A stretch of DNA of 64,000 bases from UBA6522 sp965205045 (GCA_965205045.1 OZ242031.1:62001-126000); one strand, 5' to 3'; positions 17,147-25,734 are shown, numbered from the stretch's first letter. The notes: generated from the sequence alone by a model not told the origin. Made by a program: numbers and translations.

Positions 17147-17452
17147 CGTCGCGATTCCGTTTCTGCTCAGGTTGCCGCGGGCGTCCGGCCCGTTGCGCTG
17201 CGCACGCTCCTAGCCGGTCACCTGCTTCCCGCGATGATCGGCGACCTTATGGCAGTGGTCAATCCGGCTGCGGTGATCATGAGAAATTCTTATCGGCGGC
17301 GTTAGCGCACAGGAGCCAGTCGGAGATCTGCCGGACAAATCCAGCGCGCCCGAGAGGCGCACGAAGTGTCATAATATATATTCATTTATGAGACACTACG
17401 CCAGTCGCGACTGCGAACAGCTGATGTGGTGCCGATCGCGGTGCGTTTGAAA
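17147..17452. promoter_or_regulatory. Divergent sox / DUF5916 intergenic region with AT-rich inverted repeat
   Basis: 306 nt with no gene. The only strong feature is an AT-rich island at 17369-17391 where TCATAA and TTATGA face each other across 11 nt, inside GTG...CAC ends. It stands out in otherwise GC-rich sequence and could be an operator or promoter for either divergent gene. It is about 60 nt before the DUF5916 start and about 225 nt before soxB. Confidence 0.3.
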
Positions 17453-19657
17453 ATGATCGCGATCCTGAAGGACTGGCTGCCGCTGCCAGTCGCGGTCGCG
17501 CTGGCTTCGTCCCCGCTGTCGGCCCAGGTCGAAAACGGGGAAGCGAAGTCCGTTCGCGTCGTCAGAATCGAAACGCCGCCGGTCCTTGACGGAAGGCTGG
17601 ACGACCCCGCCTGGGCGCAGGCTGTTGCAGTCGACGATTTGCACGAAGTCTATCCGGACGAGTACGAGTCGCCGTCCAGGGACACTGTGGTCTACGTCGT
17701 TTACGACGACGACGCGCTATACGTCGGCGCAAGGATGTACGAGGAACCCGGGGAAACCAATGCCCTGATCCTGCGGCAGGGTGCGCCAGTGGCCGATGAC
17801 CGTTTCGGGCTGATGCTCGACCCCTTCAACAACGCGCGAAGCGGTTACATCTTCGAACTCAACCCGCTGAGCGTCCGCGACGATGCGCTGTTCCAGAATA
17901 CCACCGAGGAAAACTGGAATTGGACAGGCATCTGGCACGGCCGCTCGCACATGGACGAGGATGGCTGGACCGCGGAGTTCAGGATCCCTTTCAAGACGGT
18001 TTCTTTCGACCCCGAAAACGACACGTGGGGAATCAATTTCTCCCGCTATCGAACCCGCCACAACGAACAGATCGGATGGTCATCCAACAACCGCTCGCAG
18101 AACCCGAGCAATTTCGGTGAGGCCGTTGGCTTCGAGGGCCTGAGCCAGGGGCTCGGACTCGACATCGTGCCGGGAATCGTGCTCAGCAGCCGCAAAAACA
18201 TTCTGGTCGACACGTCATCGGACGAATTCGATCCCTCGCTCGATGCGTTTTATCGAATATCCCCGGCGGTGACCGCTGCGATTACGGTCAATACGGATTT
18301 TTCCGGCACGGATGTCGATGAGATCCAGGTCAACCTGTCACGATTCGGACTTTTCTATCCGGAAAAGCGCGCCTTCTTTCTGCGCGATACCGACATCTTC
18401 GAGTTCGGCCGCCTGGGCGGAAGTGGCCTTTTCGATGACCCCAGCGCCATTGAAGTTGTCGAGCGCGAGAACGGCCGTCCATTCTTTTCGAGGCGCATCG
18501 GCCTGAACGATTCAGGTGAAGAAGTGGAAATCGATTACGGCGGGAAGATGACAGGGCGTATCGGCCGCTGGGACTTCGGATTGCTGAATATTCAACAGGA
18601 CAGGTTTCAGGAAATCGACAAGACCAACCTGTTCGTTGGCCGCGCAGCCGTCGGCATCCTGGAAGAGTCCGCTCTGGGCGTGATTCTGACCAACGGACAC
18701 CCAACGGAAAACCTGGAAAACACGCTGCTCGGATTTGACTTTCGGTACTTCAACACGCGCCTGACCAATGGACGCACGGTCGAGGCGGCCGCCTGGTACC
18801 AGCAATCGGAGACGGAGGGGTTGTCCGGCGACGATGCCGCGTTTGGATTCAGCGTGAACATGCCCAATACGGAGTTCTGGCGCGGCGCTCTCAGCGTGAA
18901 GGAGCTGCAGAAGAACTTCAACCCGGCACTCGGGTTCGTGCATCGACTCGGCATACGCGATGCGACGCTCGAACTGGGCTATACGCACCGGTTGAGCGAT
19001 GGCTTCATCCGCTCAGTCTTTTCCGGGGTGGATGTTCAGCGTATCGAACGACTGGCCGGCGGCGTCGAGTCCGAACAGTTCACGTTTCGCTTCCTTGAGT
19101 TGGAAAGTGACGGCGGCGACCAGTTGCGGGCGAATGCTACAAGCAGAAGGGAAAGCGTGGTGGAGGCCTTCGAACTGCATGACGGCATCGCCGTTCCTGT
19201 CGGTGAGTATGAAACCAGAGAGTACGGGGTTGAATTCATGAGCGCTTATCAGAGGCGCCTGTCAACCTCCCTGGAATTTTCCGGTGGAGGATTTTTTGGC
19301 GGCGACATTCAATCATGGTCACTGAACGGCCTTTGGCGATCCACGTCGCGCTACGAGTTCGGACTGGGTACGGAGGTCAATCACGTCGATCTCACTCAGG
19401 GGAGTTTCTCGACGCGGGTCGTCAGCTTAACAGGCGATATCGCCTTTTCGTCCACATGGTCATGGGAGAACTTCATTCAATATGACAATGTTTCGGACAC
19501 AGGCGGTTGGAACAGCATTCTGAGATGGTTTCCCGAGGAAGGCCGTGAAATGCTGATCGTCATCAATTACGGCGCGGAGGACTTTGACGAAAGCGGCAGA
19601 TTCAACACCGCAGTGACTGACTATACGTTCAGGATCAATCATACGTTCAGGTTCTAG
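17453..19657 (+). CDS. DUF5916 protein with N-terminal CBM9-like domain
   Basis: 734 residues from the ATG at 17453 (an in-frame GTG lies 27 nt upstream). A signal peptide ends near LSAQ. Residues about 28-210 match the CBM9-like / DOMON fold that opens DUF5916 proteins (PPVLDGRLDDPAWAQA, then VVYDDDALYVGARMYE). The rest alternates aromatic and polar residues as in an outer-membrane beta-barrel and ends in HTFRF. No enzymatic role is established for the family, which is often found near TonB receptors and secreted peptidases. Its target here is unknown. Confidence 0.85.
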   Translation: MIAILKDWLPLPVAVALASSPLSAQVENGEAKSVRVVRIETPPVLDGRLDDPAWAQAVAVDDLHEVYPDEYESPSRDTVVYVVYDDDALYVGARMYEEPGETNALILRQGAPVADDRFGLMLDPFNNARSGYIFELNPLSVRDDALFQNTTEENWNWTGIWHGRSHMDEDGWTAEFRIPFKTVSFDPENDTWGINFSRYRTRHNEQIGWSSNNRSQNPSNFGEAVGFEGLSQGLGLDIVPGIVLSSRKNILVDTSSDEFDPSLDAFYRISPAVTAAITVNTDFSGTDVDEIQVNLSRFGLFYPEKRAFFLRDTDIFEFGRLGGSGLFDDPSAIEVVERENGRPFFSRRIGLNDSGEEVEIDYGGKMTGRIGRWDFGLLNIQQDRFQEIDKTNLFVGRAAVGILEESALGVILTNGHPTENLENTLLGFDFRYFNTRLTNGRTVEAAAWYQQSETEGLSGDDAAFGFSVNMPNTEFWRGALSVKELQKNFNPALGFVHRLGIRDATLELGYTHRLSDGFIRSVFSGVDVQRIERLAGGVESEQFTFRFLELESDGGDQLRANATSRRESVVEAFELHDGIAVPVGEYETREYGVEFMSAYQRRLSTSLEFSGGGFFGGDIQSWSLNGLWRSTSRYEFGLGTEVNHVDLTQGSFSTRVVSLTGDIAFSSTWSWENFIQYDNVSDTGGWNSILRWFPEEGREMLIVINYGAEDFDESGRFNTAVTDYTFRINHTFRF

Positions 19658-19981
19658 CGAGGCTCCGCCTCAGACCGACGAGGCCTGTGTTGTTGCTGGC
19701 CTGCGGTGGAGGCGGACTCCGGCCGCTGCTCCGCTCTGCGGCGTGAAGCCGCGTTCATAGTCGCTCCAGGCGTCGTTGGCCAATAGTGGCCGGCGGGGAG
19801 CCCATCGGCCGGAGTCCTGACGATGACCATAGCACGAAGCAGTAGGTAGCGTTGGTTAAGCTTGAGCTGCGCACATCCCGGCGGAAGCGCAGAAACGCGC
19901 CATGTGCCTCGACAGCAAGTATTGACATAATTGACGGAATGGACAAACATCGCCTGAAGGGACAAGCAAGAGCAGTCCATC
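19658..19981. other. Intergenic stretch before the RES/Xre module
   Basis: 324 nt without a convincing gene. It begins with a short GAGGC-TCC-GCCTC hairpin directly after the DUF5916 stop, which lacks a T-run, so a terminator is doubtful. The minus-strand ORFs in this stretch are shadows. The 3' end holds the promoter-like sequence described separately. Confidence 0.4.
19922..19950 (+). promoter_or_regulatory. Candidate promoter of the RES/Xre toxin-antitoxin operon
   Basis: A perfect -35 hexamer TTGACA (19922-19927) is followed after 17 nt by AAACAT (19945-19950), a weak -10 with 3 of 6 consensus bases. This gives a predicted leader of about 25 nt to the ATG at 19982. A second TTGACG overlaps at 19931. 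The placement suits an autoregulated TA operon. Confidence 0.35.
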
Positions 19982-20551
19982 ATGGCCAAGACAGCCACGC
20001 AGACACTCGAAGACATATTGTGCGCCGCCGCCGCTGAACTGAACCCTCGTGCGGCGAACGCTCTGGTTCGGCACCCGGACGCGATACGCGCCGCCCTCGC
20101 AGCGACTGGAGAAGTCCTCGCGGTCGAAACTCTCGCTCCGATCAAAGAAGCGTCGACCCGGCATGGGGACGTCGGCCAGGTCGTCGCCGACCGAACGATT
20201 CCTTTCGAACCGGATGAAGAAGTTCTGAACTCGAACGAGGTTTCAGCGCGTCTCGGGCTCAAGTCCCGACAGTCCGTTCACGACTGGTTGCGCAAAGGCA
20301 AGATTCTCGGCTGGCAGACCGCGAAGCGCGGCTACCTGTTTCCGACAGCGCAGCTCGATGAACGCAATCGGCCGATCCAAGGACTCGGTGACATCGTGGC
20401 CCTGTTCGAAGATTCCTATGCCGCGTGGCGATGGATGACCATTCCGCAGAGCGCGCTGGATGGAGACACACCGCTCGCAATACTTGCCAGCGGCGAGCGC
20501 GATCGGGTAAGCGCCGCGGCGGAAGGGTACCTGCAAGGCGACTTTGCGTGA
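19982..20551 (+). CDS. Xre/MbcA/ParS-type antitoxin
   Basis: 189 residues. A central helix-turn-helix (about 80-125, SNEVSARLGLKSRQSVHDWL) is followed by the C-terminal toxin-binding DUF2384 domain ending TPLAILASGERDRVSAAAEGY. These antitoxins block and co-repress with RES-domain NADases. The stop overlaps the toxin start as GTGA, the usual antitoxin-first order. The N-terminal 75 residues are Ala-rich and helical and not otherwise recognised. Confidence 0.85.
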   Translation: MAKTATQTLEDILCAAAAELNPRAANALVRHPDAIRAALAATGEVLAVETLAPIKEASTRHGDVGQVVADRTIPFEPDEEVLNSNEVSARLGLKSRQSVHDWLRKGKILGWQTAKRGYLFPTAQLDERNRPIQGLGDIVALFEDSYAAWRWMTIPQSALDGDTPLAILASGERDRVSAAAEGYLQGDFA

Positions 20552-21138
20552 GCCGGCCCTATGCCGCGCAGCGCATCCGGGATTGCATCCGCACAATCGG
20601 ACTTGACGAAGTCTATCGGCTGATTCATCGCAAGTATCGACAGTGGCCGCTCGGCGCAGTCCCAGCGCCAAGTCGATTCAGTGACCCCAAGGGGCGTTAC
20701 AGCACGCTCTACGCAGCGCAGAGCATTCGTTGCGCAGTGTGGGAGGCAATTTTGCGCAACCGGTTCGCCCGGCAGCGGAGGCGCGTCCTGACTTTACAGG
20801 AAATCGCACCAGTCCTGACAGTCGCCCTACATTCGCTCGAACCGCTCTCGTTGGTCGATCTCAGGAACGATGGACCGGTGCGCATCGGAGCACCGACAGC
20901 GGTCACTCACGACACCAGTCACAGGGCAGGACAGTCACTTTCTGCCGCCACATACGCAGATGTGCCGGAAGCAGACGGATTCCTGTATCAGTCCAGATTT
21001 ACCGGACATGCGTGCGTCGCCATATTCGACAGGGCAATCGGCAAGCTTGCGGTGCGCGAGGTGACGGCCCTGAGGGAACACTCGGAATTCGCCGACATAT
21101 TGGTTGACTACGGAATCGCGCTTCACGACACACTATAA
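20548..21138 (+). CDS. RES-domain toxin (NAD+ phosphorylase/hydrolase type)
   Basis: 196 residues from the GTG at 20548, which overlaps the antitoxin stop. RES fold marks: SRFSDPKGRYSTLYAA (conserved Arg and Tyr), the Glu of AVWEAIL, and DGFLYQSRF (conserved Ser). The named R-E-S residues appear intact, so an active NAD+-degrading toxin is plausible. RES toxins such as MbcT deplete NAD+ when freed from their antitoxin. The track-style extension upstream overlaps the antitoxin and is not used. Confidence 0.85.
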   Translation: MSRPYAAQRIRDCIRTIGLDEVYRLIHRKYRQWPLGAVPAPSRFSDPKGRYSTLYAAQSIRCAVWEAILRNRFARQRRRVLTLQEIAPVLTVALHSLEPLSLVDLRNDGPVRIGAPTAVTHDTSHRAGQSLSAATYADVPEADGFLYQSRFTGHACVAIFDRAIGKLAVREVTALREHSEFADILVDYGIALHDTL

Positions 21139-21262
21139 GGGGAGGCGCGCATCAAGTAACGAGTGATTCACGGATCGCGAGTTCGCCGGACGGGTTCGCC
21201 GTATTGATTCTACGGCTCGGAAAGGCAGAAAATGATCATGTTGTTCGCTGCTCAAGAGGGAT

Positions 21263-21544
21263 ATGAAGATGTATCAAGATTCATCGATCCTTACGGTGAC
21301 TGAATTCACCCGCCAGCCGGCGGAGTACATCAAACGGCTCATCGAACACAAGCGTGCAGAGATACTGACGGTCAACGGCAAGGCCGCCGTGGTGGTCCAG
21401 GATGCCGAAACCTACAAGCGAATGGCGGAGCTCGCGCAATATGCCGAGAGTCTGCAAAGCGCAAGGCTGGCACTTTCGGAAGAGGGACGAAAGTTGCATG
21501 AATTCACCACCGAATTCGAGGCCGAGCGCGGTATTCGCCGTTAA
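21263..21544 (+). CDS. Phd/YefM-family antitoxin without a partner toxin
   Basis: 93 residues. AAGAGG precedes the ATG at 21263. The N-terminus (SILTVTEFTRQPAEYIKRL, then TVNGKAAVVVQDAETYKRM) is the Phd/YefM DNA-binding fold. The C-terminal half is a charged helix, as expected for toxin neutralisation. No RelE-, YoeB- or Doc-like gene is found in the 124 nt upstream or the ~125 nt downstream, so it is an orphan or a remnant. Confidence 0.75.
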   Translation: MKMYQDSSILTVTEFTRQPAEYIKRLIEHKRAEILTVNGKAAVVVQDAETYKRMAELAQYAESLQSARLALSEEGRKLHEFTTEFEAERGIRR

Positions 21545-21668
21545 ATCCTTGCGCGACAGCGAGGGCGGACCGCACTCTCGATGGAATATCCGAAGGCGCG
21601 GGAGACGAAAATACTTGATCGACAGAGAAGCAACGCACGCAGCCACGCCCGGTAATCGATTCAGCGCA

Positions 21669-21965
21669 CTACCCGACCGAATTCAGAGCAGCTACAACAT
21701 GCTCCGGGTCATTCTTGATCGCGGTCAACAAGGCGGCTGCCGGTCCATCGGGCCGACGGCGCCCTTGTTCCCAATTTCGTAGTGTGCCAACGGATATGTG
21801 AAAGAGTCCCGCAAACTTCTCCTGGGACAATCCAGTGCTTTCCCGAATTTCGCGCACGATATCCGACGTAACTTCAAAAGTACGTGACGGAGCGCGATCA
21901 CCACGTACGATTTCCGCCGCCTGTGAGGCGCTCTCAATCAGTTTTGCAAACAGTTTCTCGTCCAT
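21669..21965 (-). CDS. Xre-family NadS/HigA-like antitoxin or regulator
   Basis: 98 residues from the ATG at 21965 (longer in-frame starts run into the parE region). The opening MDEKLFAKLIES and the helix-turn-helix STGLSQEKFAGLFHISVGTL followed by RNWEQGRRRPDGPA are typical of NadS/HigA2 proteins, which normally pair with a RelE/HigB toxin encoded just upstream. Here the gene upstream (40 nt) is parE, which already has parD. It may act as a third component or regulator of that operon. Confidence 0.75.
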   Translation of the reverse strand: MDEKLFAKLIESASQAAEIVRGDRAPSRTFEVTSDIVREIRESTGLSQEKFAGLFHISVGTLRNWEQGRRRPDGPAAALLTAIKNDPEHVVAALNSVG

Positions 21966-22005
21966 GGCCGCAACGCCTGCTTGCGCTGGGCGCGTCCCTT
22001 GTCGG

Positions 22006-22311
22006 TCAATGTTCGTTGTGGAAATAGGCGTCAATGTCCATCGACATGTGCGGCACGCCGACGATTTCGATGACCGCTCCACGTTCGCGATAAAAGACGA
22101 TGTGCGAGCCCTCCCGGAAACTTCGAAGCCCGGAAAAAACTTCCGGTCGTGCCCGGCCCACCTTGGGATTTTCCGCCAGCCAGTCGAAACGATCGATCAG
22201 GGCCGTCACGTACGCGGTCATCTGCGGCCGGCCCCACTCCCGAAGTGTAAAGTCCGCAATGCTCTCAAGGTCGGATTCCGCGCGCCTCGTGAGCCGGTAG
22301 CGCCCGCTCAC
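22006..22311 (-). CDS. parE: ParE/RelE-superfamily toxin
   Basis: 101 residues with the ParE pattern: RLTRRAESDLESIADFTLREWG at the N-terminus, LAENPKVGRARPEVFSGLRS in the middle and HIVFYRERGAVIEIVGV at the end. ParE toxins poison DNA gyrase; RelE relatives cut mRNA. The residues seen fit ParE better. The start overlaps the parD stop by 4 nt (ATGA). Confidence 0.88.
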   Translation of the reverse strand: MSGRYRLTRRAESDLESIADFTLREWGRPQMTAYVTALIDRFDWLAENPKVGRARPEVFSGLRSFREGSHIVFYRERGAVIEIVGVPHMSMDIDAYFHNEH

Positions 22312-22568
22312 GCCGGATTAGCGGCACGTGTACCCGCGTTGGCGATGACCTTTTCGATGCTGAAGTCGTCCACGAATTCCCCGCGATCGGCTTGTTCGAT
22401 TCCTTCCGCCAAATGAGCCCTCAACGCATCGAGTCTCTTGCCTTTGTCTTCGTAGTCTCTGAGCGCGGCGCGAACCACCTCGCTTGCGCTGGCGTAGCGT
22501 CCGGTTGCAATTTCCCTGCGAATGAATTCTTCCCAGTGCGGACCGAGGCTCAGGGCTGTCGTGGCCAT
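22308..22568 (-). CDS. parD: ParD-family antitoxin
   Basis: 86 residues. The N-terminal ribbon-helix-helix (SLGPHWEEFIRREIATGRYA, then SASEVVRAALRDYE) is classic ParD/CopG. The disordered, acidic C-terminus (EFVDDFSIEKVIANAG) would wrap parE. It is the first gene of parD-parE-xre. A TATATT element lies about 50 nt upstream next to a TGATCA palindrome, suggesting autorepression. Confidence 0.88.
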   Translation of the reverse strand: MATTALSLGPHWEEFIRREIATGRYASASEVVRAALRDYEDKGKRLDALRAHLAEGIEQADRGEFVDDFSIEKVIANAGTRAANPA

Positions 22569-22698
22569 GCTTTCAATTCACCGTGTTCCAGCAATTCATG
22601 ATCAATATAGCGATTCGGGCCGATTTTATCAGGGACGGGCCACACGCGGCGGAGCGGATCATGATGTATCCTTGCCCACCTTGGTCATCGCGCCCGAC

Positions 22699-23775
22699 AT
22701 GAATACCGCAACGAACACCGCCGCCGACTGGAACAAGCCCCTGCCCGGCGTGATCGAGCCGCGCTGGTGGACGGGTACGCCGGCCTTGCCGCCGGCGTCA
22801 TTCACGATTGACTGCGGCGAGTACGCCATGGGCGAGTCGGACCTCGACCCGGACAGCAAGCTGGCCCGGCGCATGAACCGCACATTCGATGAGGTCGGCC
22901 TGGTTTACCTGGTCAACACGGGACTGACCGACCTGCAGGCCATGCGGCGGTTCGCGAAGCTCGTCATCGACCGGGAGATGCTCTACGAGGGCGGCGCCAA
23001 TCCGCGCGGCCGGCTGGAGCCCAACGTGTACGAGGTGGGCGCACCGCTCGAGGCCTGGCTGCACTACCACCACGAGATGGCCTATGTCGGGCACAGTACC
23101 CGGATGCTGGGATTCCTGTGCCACAGTGCAATCCCCGGGCGCGGGTACACGTTCGTTTCACATAACCTCCAGGCGACCGATGCCATCCTGAAAACCGGCC
23201 TCGGGCGCAAGCTCAGGGAGCACGGGCTCTGCTATCACCGCAATCTCACCGATCGCGAAGCCTTCGCCGGAACGCCCCAGATCGGCGTCTACAACCACTG
23301 GCAGAAGTCCATGATGACCGACGATCCGGATGAGGCCGAAGCCGAAGCCCGTGCCAAGGGGCTGGAGGTGGAGTGGGGCCCCAACCGCCTCCTGAAGACG
23401 CGCTACTACATTTCGGCCTTCGAGTACTTCCCGCAACGGGACCGGAACGTGCTCTACAGCAGCATCGCGGACGACGGCATGTGGTTCGACGCCTGGCCGA
23501 AGGTCATGCACCTGCCCTACGAGCAGCGGCCCCTGAAACTGACGTTCGGCGACGGCAGCGAGATGACCCGGGAGGAGAAACAGGCGTTCGTGAACGTCTA
23601 CGACGACTTCGGAATCCCCATCGAATGGAACGTCGGCGACATCGCCATCGTCTGCAACTACCGTTTCGCGCACGGGCGCCCGGGCATCCGCCTGGGCAAG
23701 GGCGAGGCGCGGGAACTCGGCGTGCTGATCGGCGAGGCCTACGAGCGCGTCGGCGACCTGCCGGGCAAGTGGTAG
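22699..23775 (+). CDS. TauD/TfdA-family Fe(II)/2-oxoglutarate-dependent dioxygenase
   Basis: 358 residues from the ATG at 22699; an upstream in-frame extension has no homology-like sequence. The 2-His-1-carboxylate triad can be seen as His124-x-Glu126 (YHHEMAY, with Glu in place of the more common Asp) and His325 in FAHGR, with Arg327 as a candidate 2-oxoglutarate anchor. The family hydroxylates small acids, sulfonates, betaines and secondary metabolites. No sulfonate genes lie nearby, so the substrate is open. No clear Shine-Dalgarno sequence precedes the start. Confidence 0.83.
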   Translation: MNTATNTAADWNKPLPGVIEPRWWTGTPALPPASFTIDCGEYAMGESDLDPDSKLARRMNRTFDEVGLVYLVNTGLTDLQAMRRFAKLVIDREMLYEGGANPRGRLEPNVYEVGAPLEAWLHYHHEMAYVGHSTRMLGFLCHSAIPGRGYTFVSHNLQATDAILKTGLGRKLREHGLCYHRNLTDREAFAGTPQIGVYNHWQKSMMTDDPDEAEAEARAKGLEVEWGPNRLLKTRYYISAFEYFPQRDRNVLYSSIADDGMWFDAWPKVMHLPYEQRPLKLTFGDGSEMTREEKQAFVNVYDDFGIPIEWNVGDIAIVCNYRFAHGRPGIRLGKGEARELGVLIGEAYERVGDLPGKW

Positions 23776-23850
23776 GCGCCGCCGCCATTAGCACATTGCG
23801 GACCCTGAGGGAAACCACATCGTGATCGAACTGGACAGTTCCAAACCGGG

Positions 23851-24288
23851 CTAATCGCGCCGTGGGGTCCGTTTGCGTTTCGCCTGGCGCCCGCGCCGAT
23901 GCGGAAGCCTGTCTGGCCCCTCGATACGGTCGCAGGCCAACCTCAGCGAAGCCGTGCGCTCCGACAGCAGTTCCGGAACCAGCGTGGCCAGTTCCGGGAA
24001 GCCTCGCCACGGGCTGTGCGACAAATCCTCCAGGCGCCGGCCCAGGCTTTCGGATTCGTCCGGGCCTATGCCTGTTCCGGTTTCATCGCGAAGCGCTGCG
24101 GCCGCCAGCCGGACATCCACCTTGCCATGCTTGAGGATGGCGGCCACATCTTCGCCATCGCGTTCTTCCTCACGGACAGCCATCGCCACCATCTTCTGCT
24201 TGAGAATGTCAGTCAGCGACGCGATCCGGAGGCCGTTGGGCGCACAGGCCGTGCCGCAGGCTCCACCCGTCGGCGAACCGCCAGGCAT
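23851..24288 (-). CDS. Unrecognised ORF with a nucleotidyltransferase-like C-terminal segment, possibly a remnant
   Basis: Up to 145 residues. The segment LRIASLTDILKQKMVAMAVR followed by ERDGEDVAAILKH resembles the C-terminal core of AbiEii/DUF6036-type nucleotidyltransferase proteins. The N-terminal ~18 residues are compositionally odd and overlap the next ORF by 80 nt, so this may be the 3' part of a frameshifted gene. No catalytic GS...D motif is seen. The C-terminus is very basic. Confidence 0.35.
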   Translation of the reverse strand: MPGGSPTGGACGTACAPNGLRIASLTDILKQKMVAMAVREEERDGEDVAAILKHGKVDVRLAAAALRDETGTGIGPDESESLGRRLEDLSHSPWRGFPELATLVPELLSERTASLRLACDRIEGPDRLPHRRGRQAKRKRTPRRD

Positions 24289-24664
24289 CGGCGTCCCCGG
24301 GTTCGGGCGGAAGATTCAGCAATCGCTTCCAATACGCCCACGACCCCATCGAACGGTGCCGTCGGCCAGCCAAGCGCAGGGCGCCGATCAGGCATGGCGC
24401 TCCCAGGACCTCCAACAGACGTTCGCTTTCGGCGCCAAGCCCGTGCTCCGGTTCGCCCAGATGGTCGAGGATAGTCCAGAACGCCGAATCCTCGGTGTGG
24501 ACCGGACGGCCCTCGAGAGTCGCGATCTGCCACAGCGCATGTCGGCAGAGGGGCGCCCACAAGCCGCACTCCCGGAGCCGCGCCGCGATCATGCGGAACT
24601 CGGCGCGGCGGCCAGGCGCGATATTCATCACGGCGACATCGATTTCGGCAGCCTTCATGGGCAT
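24209..24664 (-). CDS. Hypothetical protein
   Basis: About 151 residues from the ATG at 24664, preceded by AAGGCGG. The sequence is protein-like (an ECGLWAPLCRHALWQIATLE helix, then AFWTILDHLGEP), but I do not recognise a family. The last ~28 residues overlap the following ORF out of frame. One possibility is that this and the next ORF were one gene broken by a frameshift near 24250. Confidence 0.4.
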   Translation of the reverse strand: MPMKAAEIDVAVMNIAPGRRAEFRMIAARLRECGLWAPLCRHALWQIATLEGRPVHTEDSAFWTILDHLGEPEHGLGAESERLLEVLGAPCLIGALRLAGRRHRSMGSWAYWKRLLNLPPEPGDADAWRFADGWSLRHGLCAQRPPDRVAD

Positions 24665-24752
24665 TTCCGCCTTGGGTTCGACCCCTCGCGAATTATACGC
24701 CACGCTCGTGCTCTGGATTTTCTCGCCCAGGGGCGCCGGGAAATAGCTGGCT

Positions 24753-25117
24753 ATGGCGGGGCAGGTCGACGTCTACGAGCAGGCGGCGCGGCTTGCCCGG
24801 GTGGGCGCCGGCATCCAGAGGAAGTGCGCACGGCCTACGAGGGATTTCATCCTGATGTTCGCGCCGTGCTCGCGGCCTGCCCGGACTGCCACAAGTGGGC
24901 GATCCCGGAGCGTGAACCGCTGCCGAGGTGGAGCGACGGCCGCGTCTGTTACGAGGCGACACGAAAACCGCGTACTTCGAGAATCCAGGCCATCTCAAGC
25001 GCCAACACCTGGATGCAGTGCGGCGACCAGAACACAAGCTGGCTGTACGGCTACGACGCGTGGAACGTGCCGCTGGCGGAGGCAAAGGCGGGACCGGATT
25101 CCGCAATCGCGCCCTAA
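24753..25117 (+). pseudogene. Decayed FAD-dependent aromatic monooxygenase (salicylate / 6-hydroxynicotinate hydroxylase type)
   Basis: Three pieces of a class A flavin monooxygenase survive in order. (1) 24753-24817 encodes MAGQVDVYEQAARLARVGAG, the part after the missing GxGxxG Rossmann motif. (2) From 24818 in another frame comes EVRTAYEGFHPDVRAVL through a PLPRWSDGRV segment, normally just before the GDACHPM FAD motif, which is absent. (3) The reading then jumps to the C-terminal RTSRIQAISSANTW and SWLYGYDAWNVPL segments, ending at TAA 25115-25117. An intact member needs about 380 codons; about 120 remain. At least two deletions and one frameshift are therefore implied. Confidence 0.75.
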
Positions 25118-25229
25118 AAAAGGACACCGGGTCACTACGAATCGGGGAGCCCACCGCAACAGTCCCGATACTCGGTCGTCCCAATGCCTGGTCAGACCTT
25201 CACGGCAATCGCGCATCGGCGCGCCGCTT

Positions 25230-25721
25230 TCAATCAATGTCGGGCGCCCTCCAGCCTGGCGGTGGCGGCATGCGCTCCAGTCGATTGATGTTGACCGTGA
25301 ATGCGGCGTCGCAGCCGTTCATGAGCATTCGCCGCTCGGCGATTCGCCAGAGCTGCTCCTGGCGAACGAAGCGGTCATGGTACTGGCCGAAAATCGTCGC
25401 CGTCGACCCGTCCGGGCGTTCATGCCAGGCGTGTACGTAGCTGCGGGAAAAGGCGGCGTCGCTGCCGTCAAAGCGGATCAGGACGTTGGACAGGTGATGG
25501 GACGTCCGCGACCACCGCCACATGCGCTCAAGGGATTTCGCGAGCGCGGCGGAACCATGGCATTGCAGGAATTCACCCGGGCCGTATTCCACGATGCAAT
25601 CGTCGGTGAACAGCGCCGCCAGCGCCGGCAGATCCATGACGTCAAGCGCGCAGCAGTACTCCACCAGCACGTCGGCGATTGCCTGGCGATCCGCCAATCT
25701 CCGATCCGGTTGTTCGCTCAT
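25230..25721 (-). CDS. SnoaL-like / NTF2-fold protein
   Basis: 163 residues of the SnoaL_4 type: RQAIADVLVEYCCALDVMD, then LFTDDCIVEYG, a RTSHHLSNVLI segment with a His pair, and a C-terminal strand RMLMNGCDAAFTVNINRL. The fold covers cyclases, dehydratases and dioxygenase beta subunits, and no specific reaction can be named. It follows an SDR gene by 13 nt in the same direction. A truncated homologue sits at 53569-53772. Confidence 0.8.
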   Translation of the reverse strand: MSEQPDRRLADRQAIADVLVEYCCALDVMDLPALAALFTDDCIVEYGPGEFLQCHGSAALAKSLERMWRWSRTSHHLSNVLIRFDGSDAAFSRSYVHAWHERPDGSTATIFGQYHDRFVRQEQLWRIAERRMLMNGCDAAFTVNINRLERMPPPPGWRAPDID

Positions 25722-25734
25722 GGCTGGAGGTCCT

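Noticed and set aside
21545..21668. Toxin partner for the Phd-like antitoxin
   Set aside because: Only a ~24-codon frame without RelE/Doc features is present.
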